Shown one piece after another: positions 56,877-64,000 of a stretch of DNA of 64,000 nt. The position numbers and the translations under genes were made by a program. Source of the DNA: Dolomedes plantarius (lineage: Eukaryota > Arthropoda > Arachnida > Araneae > Dolomedidae); assembly GCA_907164885.2 (NCBI GenBank), contig OU015490.1:232350241-232414240 (forward strand), written 5' to 3'. Within the stretch, counting starts at the first letter, position 1. The number at the start of each line of letters is the position of its first letter. The notes beneath the pieces were generated by a model. It did not search any database. It was not told the origin of the DNA and worked only from the letters and a program-made list of their open reading frames with translations.

Positions 56877-57463
56877 ATACACTCATGTCCATAAATTAAG
56901 GAAAATTCAGAATCACACGGAAATCGAACTCTAGAGAAAACATTTCATCTGTAGAATTATCACACACATCTTCAAGAATAATATGCAAGTTACAGGAAGC
57001 CACCAGATGACGCTGAAAGTACGTCACAATGACGATAGTGTAAGAGAGGTATATAAGGAATACCTCTCTTACACTATCGAAGAGGGGTATATAAGGAATG
57101 GTGGCAAACAAGTAAAATTGTTCACAAGCGTTCTGTAATCTTCCCCAAGATAAGCTCGATAATTTGATACTCAGCATGCCTAGGCGTTGTACGGACTGTA
57201 TTTCATCGCATGGGAGACATACAATGTATTAACCATCATACCAACCATGTAATATTAAGTTTTTTAAAGGAGATATTTTTGACAATTGCTCCAGGGAGCA
57301 AAAATCGTAGTTTTTATGAATGGTATCATACATACACCATCTTTTTTGTTCTTTATCTTTTGTTTAATAAATGGGTTTTATGAATAAGTCACGTTTGTTT
57401 TGTTTCTGAACCTTTATTTGCCGGAGCTGGCATTATCCTTAATTTATGGACATGGGTGTATTA
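56877..57463 (+). mobile_element. Tc1-like deletion derivative
   Basis: Left ACACTCATGTCCATAAATTA and right AATTTATGGACATGGGTGTA are inverted ends about 25 bp long. A C-terminal Tc1 transposase trace (SMPRRCTDCISSHGRHTMY) remains near 57170-57230. About 590 bp in all, carrying the 20-bp hairpin at 57033-57079. Confidence 0.75.
57033..57079. repeat. Perfect 20-bp inverted repeat, 7-nt loop
   Basis: CGATAGTGTAAGAGAGGTAT (57033-57052) and its exact reverse complement (57060-57079) flank ATAAGGA. The text GTATATAAGGAAT occurs in the first arm/loop and again at 57087-57099, so the hairpin looks like a templated inverted duplication. Confidence 0.95.
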
Positions 57464-58798
57464 TCTAAATAACTGAAGAAGCAAAATAATATATAGAATA
57501 CCTGGTAGCTGATAGCAAACATTCCATACCATTAAAACGCTTAAGGAGGTCAGAGGGACGTTATTCATATTTACAATTCTTCCTAAAAATCTCTCCCAAC
57601 CAACATATTTCTATATTACCCAGAAAAAATTAGACTTTATGCGAAAAGACATTTATGGTCGAATGACACAAGTGGAATGTGTTTGATTATGGAGACAGAA
57701 GGAAAACATTTAGAATCATCATACCAAAACACTTTTTCATGGGGTATTTTTACAAAGTAGTATTCATCTCAATCATCAATTTAGAAAATTAAATTATGCG
57801 AGGTAACTTGTACTCCATTTGAGCGGGGTTTCAAGCCGTTTGTCTATTTGTTTCAACACAGGACGTTTGAAATGATCAAATATTTTCAAAAGAATTGGAA
57901 AATAAACCTTTCAACATTAGGTTGAATTTTAATCGACAGTAGACACAAAAAAGTGTTTTCTCATTTTAAGGGAGTCCAAGAAGAAAATATTTTATTTTCT
58001 ATATTTAAACTCATATAAGGATTTCTTACTCGCATAAATCTTAACGTTGAAATCTTCACATGTTTAATACAGTTGATTGATTTCCAATTTAGTCTCATGA
58101 TAAAATAAAAGATATTGGTTACCATAGATTACCATGATTCCAAGAAAAGTGCTAAGTTTTTGTTAATCTATGCTTGATAAGTCATTGAAAGGCTGCGTAA
58201 AGTATAGTAGGGGAAACTGTTGTTCATTAAACTGGATGTACTTTAGTCCTAGGCCGTCGCCAGCTGTAACTATTTAGGTTTTTTGTAAGTGGTAATCATA
58301 ATTCATGTATGTACCACTATAGCTCCTTAATGTGCCAAGTAAGAAAAAACTAACTTATTTCAGTCTGTTGACTGCATGTATTACGTCTCTTGGGCTGAAA
58401 GTAAGTATTTCGATGTCTTAATATTGTTTTCTCTTTAGACCGTAAGAGCATTTTCATACAGGTTCCCCGAGTAGTTTATTATGTGCTTTACATTAAGCTT
58501 ACAGTTTCAATTTTAGAAAATTCCTTGACGTTAAACTTCAGACGAAGCGGCACTATCTGAAACAAACCATCATAATGATATTTTTCTTTAACAGGGTCTC
58601 AATAACCCCTCTATAAATTATCATCCTTTACCAGGGAGAGATATCAGATCTTAATAACCCTAAGGTTGTGAAATCTCAGGTAAAGTCGCTAATTTAAGCT
58701 TTCATGAATGACGTTTTTATAATGAAAATTACAACTGAAATCGGTATTTTTCATTCAAATGTTTTTAATCAAAAAGAGATTAAGAAGAGAGCGCTTAC
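57464..58798. other. Intron, no recognised feature
   Basis: About 1.3 kb upstream of the donor side of the first recognised exon. AT-rich, no termini or coding motif seen. Confidence 0.5.
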
Positions 58799-58859
58799 CT
58801 TAATCTGAAGCTGGAATCGTTCAGTCGAAGGTAACCCATATTCAGTGAGAGGTATGATC
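58799..58859 (-). CDS. Alpha-2-macroglobulin/TEP-family exon (MG2 start), first recognised
   Basis: 61 nt, with acceptor AG at 58860-58861 (GTCTCTTTTAG) and donor GTAAGC starting at 58798. One base completes a split codon from an upstream exon outside the recognised set. Twenty codons then read IIPLTEYGLPSTERFQLQIK. Joined in phase to NPDKIVVDEK of the next exon, it fits the family start of MG2 (RxxPLxxxLxPx...xxVxIxxPxGxxV). The 5' exons (signal peptide and MG1) should lie further right, probably beyond the window. Confidence 0.85.
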
Positions 58860-58886
58860 CTAAAAGAGACTGAAAAAATAATGTCA

Positions 58887-58889
<3 letters not shown>

Positions 58890-58976
<87 letters not shown>

Positions 58977-58977
58977 A
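58890..58977. repeat. (TA)n microsatellite at the 3' end of PLE copy 2
   Basis: TA array with AATA variants. The PLE 3' region starts at its right edge, as in copy 1. Confidence 0.9.
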
Positions 58978-60132
58978 CTAAATTTAACAGAGCTAGATAA
59001 TTATGAGAAGAATGTAGACAAAAACAATACGGAAATCAAGCACTTAGGACTCAATGCACCAGAGGAAAGATTCTGTAGTAGTGCCGGAACTAAACCAGAA
59101 GTACGAGGTAACCGACAGATCTCGTCAGGAGGACCTGTCGGTAGCCTAACCAAAGGGGAGGCTAACCAAATCAGTTACAACAAGGGGAACTTTCTGAATA
59201 GGATGCAGGTATAACTAAAAAACATCCCAAGGCCCCGGGTTCCCCAATGAAACAGTTAATCAATAGAAAATGAAAAGACACAGAAAACTTACAGTGAGGG
59301 CTCAACGCACTATACATGAAAGTACACATTCAATCCTAATGAAAAGAAACAGATGTATACATACCCTAATTCAGTAAGTGACGGTTATGGCGAAACAGCA
59401 GCCCAATTTCTCCGTAGTAATTACGTCACTGTGACAAAACCACAGAGCTACACCCCATTGAAGTTTAAAAAAATATGAAGCCAGAAACGCTATCCTAAAC
59501 ATCTTTAAAATATACTCGAGTCTAAATGTCATTTTTTTTAACTTTTAAATTGCCGAAATTTTTAGGGAGAATGTTCTTACTTAGGTTTCCCTCGAAAATG
59601 TTACATGCCTCCAAAAAGTCTTCAGCGTTATTGCAAATGTTTTTATTTCTGTAAAGTCGTGGGTAAAATATATTATTATAGATTTTATAGTTCAAGTTGC
59701 TATTGAAATTGGTAAACGTGATAACCTCAAAGTTAAAATCTAGTATTTTATCATATATCTCAATTTTTAATTCACTATTTTGAATTTTAATTTTTAAATA
59801 CAAATAAGTCGCGGAATGATTATTTTCATTAGTCCTGTTTAATGTAAATTCCTTTAGGTAAATTTGATTAAGAAATTCCAAATCATTCCAGTTAAAAATT
59901 ATAAGGTCATCAACATACCTAAATCCGGTAACATTATTTAAGCTAAGAAATTTAGTTTCGTAAGAATGCAGAAAGATATTAGCAAAAGCGCTGGAAAATC
60001 TATTACCCATAGGGATACCCTTTATCTGTTTAAAGAAACTCAAGCCATTAAAGAGGTAGTTTTCAAAAATATTAAATTTACATTAATCAATCCAGTCACA
60101 TTTTAAGATTAAATTACTATCCAGATAGTCAT
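58978..60132 (-). mobile_element. Penelope-like retroelement, copy 2, 5'-truncated
   Basis: Minus-strand copy of the element at 8458-11106. It comprises the last third of the RT (60132 to 59522) and the 3' region (59520-58978, with CTACTACAGAATCTTTCCTC). The match stops at 60132, next to a (TG)n tract. 5' truncation is usual for target-primed retroelements. Confidence 0.85.
59522..60043 (-). pseudogene. Penelope-like RT C-terminal half
   Basis: A 173-codon open frame: FKQIKGIPMGNRFSSAFANI, FRYVDDLIIFNWND (YVDD intact), HSATYLYLKIKIQN, and EIYDKILDFNFEVITFTNFN. The tail KNICNNAEDFLEACNIFEGN matches the shifted tail of copy 1. It lacks the N-terminal RT half and has no endonuclease. It is less frame-broken than copy 1. 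Confidence 0.8.
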
Positions 60133-60580
<448 letters not shown>

Positions 60581-60583
<3 letters not shown>

Positions 60584-61867
60584 GGGTGGCCATAATTAAA
60601 CTGACAGTGCTCACAGTGTTCTGTAGCGCGATCTATTTGCGAGAATGACGCCACATTTTGTAGGAAGATTAAACAAGACGGGAGACGAAGGATTCCGCGA
60701 AAAAATAAATTAGTTCCAAAAGTCACCGCTAGGGGAATATTTGGCGCTGTGTAATAGAAAATAGAGTGTTAACAAATGCAAATTAATACGGAATAAAATT
60801 ACCTTTTATTATGCACATTTTCTTATTTAGTTCAAGTGCAATATGGCAACACTTTTAAAAAAGCGTAAAATCTACATAAACACCGATAAAGTCTCGTGAT
60901 CTGCAATATCACGTACGCTGAGCAGAAGAAGAAGTTATTTATTTAAATTTCACGTTACATCCATTCGCACAGTGCCAGCTGCTTGGGTTTTAAAAGGCAA
61001 TGTGTTACGTTTCGAATCAATCGGATTGAAAGTTTATGTGCAATGTCTCCTTCTTTAGTCGAGCGTGCGTTACTGGTCAAATTCTTTTACCTCAACCAGT
61101 GCAACGCGTCAGCCGCTCTTCGTGCTTTTAGAACGCACCAAAAAAATGCGTAAAGGTAACGGTCCTGTGTCAGTTAATGGGCTAAAAGCAATGGTTGCGA
61201 CGTTTGAGAAAACAGGTTCTCTGAAGGTTCAGTCAGGCAGAGGACGAAAACCTGTACCACAGGATACAATCGAAGCAGTTGCCACGGCGATTGTCGACAG
61301 AGGACCAGACAATATTGCTACCACCTCTAGCGCTGGTGGATTAGCTCGGAATATGGATGTGCCTTACAGTACGGTATGGAAAATCTTACGAAAGATTATC
61401 AACTTCTATCCGTACAAGATCAGCCGTGTACAGGAGTTACTGTACCCTGACCATGATAAGCGATTGACTTTTGCTCTCACCTTTCTTGCCAGAATGGAGG
61501 TGAATGATGTTTGGCCGTGGAAAATCTTATGGGGAAACGAGGCCTACTTTTACCTGCATGGAACTGTGAATACCCAGAACTGCCGAATTTGGGATGACAA
61601 ATCACCACATGCAGTCACAGAAATTCCCTTACATTCACCAAAGGTAACTGTTTGGTGTGGGTTCACAGCGGAATTTATCGTAGGTCCATTCTTCTATTAC
61701 ACAGCGCCAAATATTCCCCTAGCGGTGACTTTTGGAACTAATTTATTTTTTCGCGGAATCTTTCGTCCCCCGTCTTGTTTAATCTTCCTACAAAATGTAG
61801 CGTCATTCTCGCAAATAGATCGCGCTACAGAACACTGTGAGCACTGTCAGTTTAATTATGGCCACCC

Positions 61868-61868
<1 letters not shown>
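60581..61868 (+). mobile_element. IS630/Tc1-superfamily element with ~170-bp inverted ends
   Basis: The left end ACCGGGTGGCCATAATTAAA continues through GATCTATTTGCGAGAATGAC and CACCGCTAGGGGAATATTTG to about 60752. The right end (61700-61868) is its near-exact inverse, ending TTATGGCCACCCGGT. TA arrays flank both ends. The inner transposase is cut by a deletion that joins it directly to the right terminal repeat. Confidence 0.9.
61043..61700 (+). pseudogene. IS630/Tc1-type transposase, 3' half deleted
   Basis: The ATG at 61043 reads MSPSLVERALLVKFFYLNQC and shifts in an A run near 61140. It then reads NGPVSVNGLKAMVATFEKTG, GRGRKPVPQDT and YSTVWKILRKIINFYPYKIS (HTH region). The catalytic start NDVWPWKILWGNEAYF has Asn (61536-61538) where the relative at 18965-21015 has Asp. 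NCRIWDD, SPKVTVWCGFTAEFIVGPFF follow, and then the frame runs directly into the right terminal repeat. The second Asp and the third catalytic residue are absent. Confidence 0.88.

Positions 61869-61870
<2 letters not shown>

Positions 61871-61903
<33 letters not shown>
61871..61903. repeat. (TA)n microsatellite
   Basis: Short TA array at the right flank of the long-TIR element. Confidence 0.9.
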
Positions 61904-61909
<6 letters not shown>

Positions 61910-61999
61910 CATGAGGAAATAATTGGAAAAGGAATGATTAATTTAAAATTAAAGGGGGCTTAGGAATCAAATTATTTTCGTGGCGTAATTCGCCACTAT

Positions 62000-62335
62000 T
62001 CTTATATCTTAGTTCGAAACGTATCGAGAGAAAAAGGGGAATTCCCGGGTTTTTCGTTGGTTTTGAGTGACAGCTTGTGGCTCCGCCTATGCCTCATTTT
62101 CGGTGTAAACGTCACATGCATGCGCAATGGCGTGATGGCGCAGAGCGCGGGATATATTTGTTGAGGACAGACGTGTGTGTCGCCGCGTCTATAATTCCGA
62201 AATGGCGATCGCTCAGATATACGATATTTTGGATCAGTGGTTGCTGACACATGAAGAAATAAACATGATTAAACTGGATTAATATGATTTTCTTGAGTTG
62301 GACTGCCTTCTTTTACGCCACCTGACTACTACGGT
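62000..62335 (+). repeat. Putative Ty3/gypsy LTR
   Basis: Compositionally distinct (GC-richer, CACATGCATGCGCAATGG, GCGCGGGATATATTTG as a TATA-like region). It has GAAATAAACATG (AATAAA) near 62255 and ends near CTTCTTTTACGCCACC. A short duplication GACTACTACGGTAC follows. It directly precedes gypsy pol remains. A related fragment lies at 6290-6560. Confidence 0.45.
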
Positions 62336-62344
62336 ACCTGACTA

Positions 62345-64000
62345 CTACGGTACTTACGCCACCTGACATACCACGAATTGATGACTTATTAGATCAACTA
62401 GCACATGCAAATTATTTTTCAACATTAGATTTAACTTCAGGATATTGGCATATAGAAATACACGAACGTGACACTGAAAAATTGCCATTTACATTTCTGG
62501 AAGACACCATGTGTCTTCCAGAGGGCAATAAGACAAATTCTAAATAAATACCAAATCGACTATGCCTTCAATTATTTTGATGACATAATAATCTTTTCCA
62601 AAATTTTTGATGAACATATAAAACATTTAGAGGAAATTTTTAAAATTTTTCAAAAATAAAATATCAAATTAAACCAATCAAATTGCCAGTTTGCTAAGAA
62701 AGAAATAAAATTTTTAGGATATGAAATTTCATAAGGAAAATACTCACCCAATAATGTAAACATTGAAACAATAAAAAAGTTACTACCACCCAAAAATTAA
62801 AGGAATTGCAAAGATTTTTAGGCTCAATAAATGTTTATCAAAAATTTATACAGGACTATGCAAAATTAAGACTTCCCCTAAACAAATTGTTCAAAAAGGA
62901 TGTAAAATGAGATTGGTCCCAAGAATGTCAAAATTCATATCAGAGACTAAAAGATGAATTAATTTCTAAACCAATTTTAACTTTATTTAACCCAAATTAT
63001 CCATGCCACCTTTTTGTCGATGTTAGTCAAGAAGCAGTTGCTGCTGTTTTAAAACAAAAACACCCTGATGGTCAACTACACCCAATCGCTTTTCATTCCA
63101 GACAATTAAAAAAACACGAAAGAAAGTATGCTATTTCTGAACTTGAGTGTTTGACGATAATTGATTCTATTGATAAATATCATTGTTACTTGCATGGGAA
63201 GAAATTCACAATTCATTCGGATCATTCCGCCTTGCAATGGCTCAAAAATGTTAAAAATTTAACTGGACGAGTGTTTAAATGGCCTTTAAATCTCTCCATG
63301 TATGATTATGAAATAGTACACATAAAGGGTAAATATAATTATGAAGCTGATATGCTACCAAGAAATCCTGTAAGCCACTTTGTATCCCAGTATTGTTACT
63401 TTTTAAGCACAGATGAAATTATTCAAGGACAGTTAAATGATAATGTAAACAATGTAAAGTACAAGCAATATAATGGAGTCTTAACAGGGAAAAAGAAAAA
63501 TCTAGTTAAAATTGTAGTTCCGCCATAATTAAGACTTAAATTAATAACAGCTGCACATGAAAAATTTAGACACCCAGGTGTGAAAAAAATGTTACAGTTA
63601 ATTTCCCCTATTTACTATTGGCAAGATATAATAATAGCTATTTCAAATTTTGTTCGTTGTTGTGAAACACGTCAGAAAAACAAAAAATCGACTCAGAGAA
63701 AATTCGGACTGATGGAGCAGGTGCCAGTTGCCCATGAACCATTTGACCTAATTTCAGTTGATACTATTGGAGGTTTTAATTACTATTACTCAACAAAAAA
63801 ATATCTTCATCTGGTGATTGATCATGCGACAAGATATATTTGAACTTTTCCTTCTGACTTTTCCATGTGAGATATATACTAACTGCTTAAAGCAAATTTT
63901 CAAAATTAAAATTCCCAAACAAATATTAAGTGACAGAAATGCTGCATTCACTTCCTCCAGGTTTAAAATATTCTTTCAACATCACAATGCAAAACAATTA
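62345..64000 (+). pseudogene. Ty3/gypsy pol pseudogene, runs off window
   Basis: RT begins at IPRIDDLLDQLAHANYFSTL near 62365, with LDLTSGYWHIEIH. A frameshift and a short deletion near 62500 follow. NYFDDIIIFSK (YxDD-type) lies near 62555-62590 and KIKFLGYEIS near 62710. RNase H has CHLFVDVSQEAVAAVL near 63005, HPIAFHSRQLKKHERKYAIS, and the later HSDHSALQWL. The integrase zinc region HEKFRHPGVKKMLQL and CCETR comes next (one Cys replaced by Arg), then FDLISVDTIGGF near 63750 (first catalytic Asp). Stops follow, and the window ends inside the core near the second Asp (AAFTSS region). The gag and protease are absent; a deletion links the LTR region to RT. Confidence 0.85.

Overview
The window looks like a stretch of an arthropod, most probably spider, nuclear genome. 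It is AT-rich, has spliced host exons separated by kilobase introns, long (TA)n arrays, tRNA-derived SINEs, and a dense mix of Tc1/mariner, pogo/Tigger, hAT, piggyBac, Helitron, LINE, Penelope-like, BEL/Pao and Ty3/gypsy sequence. There are no operons, Shine-Dalgarno sites, CRISPR arrays or prokaryotic genes. The spider assignment is an inference from transposon flavour and intron architecture, not proven by a marker gene.

One host gene spans nearly the whole window on the minus strand. Ten exons, read right to left (58799-58859, 39054-39197, 35597-35639, 34208-34292, 26672-26777, 24289-24531, 16564-16740, 13536-13658, 13026-13091, 2796-2990), join in phase with no stop. They encode about 414 residues of an alpha-2-macroglobulin / CD109 / thioester-protein (TEP) family member, covering roughly macroglobulin domains MG2 to MG5. 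Two of these exons (43 and 66 nt) are tiny and were found by reading-phase and family-pattern reasoning. The 5' part (signal peptide, MG1) lies beyond the right edge. The 3' part (bait, thioester and receptor-binding regions) lies beyond the left edge, or was not recognised in the first 2.8 kb.

Everything else lies in the introns of this gene and is almost all decayed mobile DNA. 1-13 kb: MITE, SINE, Helitron 5' end, RTE-like LINE, Tc1-like element, and a Penelope-like element (PLE) that carries a tiny retroposed transcript end. 13-24 kb: pogo deletion derivative, hAT derivative, two IS630/Tc1-type elements and a piggyBac relic. 25-33 kb: two TTAA-type MITEs whose internal TA arrays were each invaded by a different Tc1-like element, plus several MITEs and SINEs. 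34-45 kb: four SINE/MITE units and two inverted copies of one Helitron-like family, one hit by a second Helitron and one by a Tigger element. 46-57 kb: an old plus-strand BEL/Pao retrotransposon interrupted in gag by a complete younger minus-strand BEL/Pao with 263-bp LTRs and a perfect 5-bp target duplication. 57-64 kb: Tc1 derivative, second PLE copy, long-TIR IS630-type element, and a Ty3/gypsy element running off the right edge.

No transposase, reverse transcriptase or integrase here is clearly intact. Frames are broken by stops, frameshifts or deletions, and several catalytic residues are lost. The biology worth following is the nested insertion history, the short-transcript retroposition, and the way a conserved immune-type gene keeps exact splice phases across more than 55 kb of transposon-filled introns.
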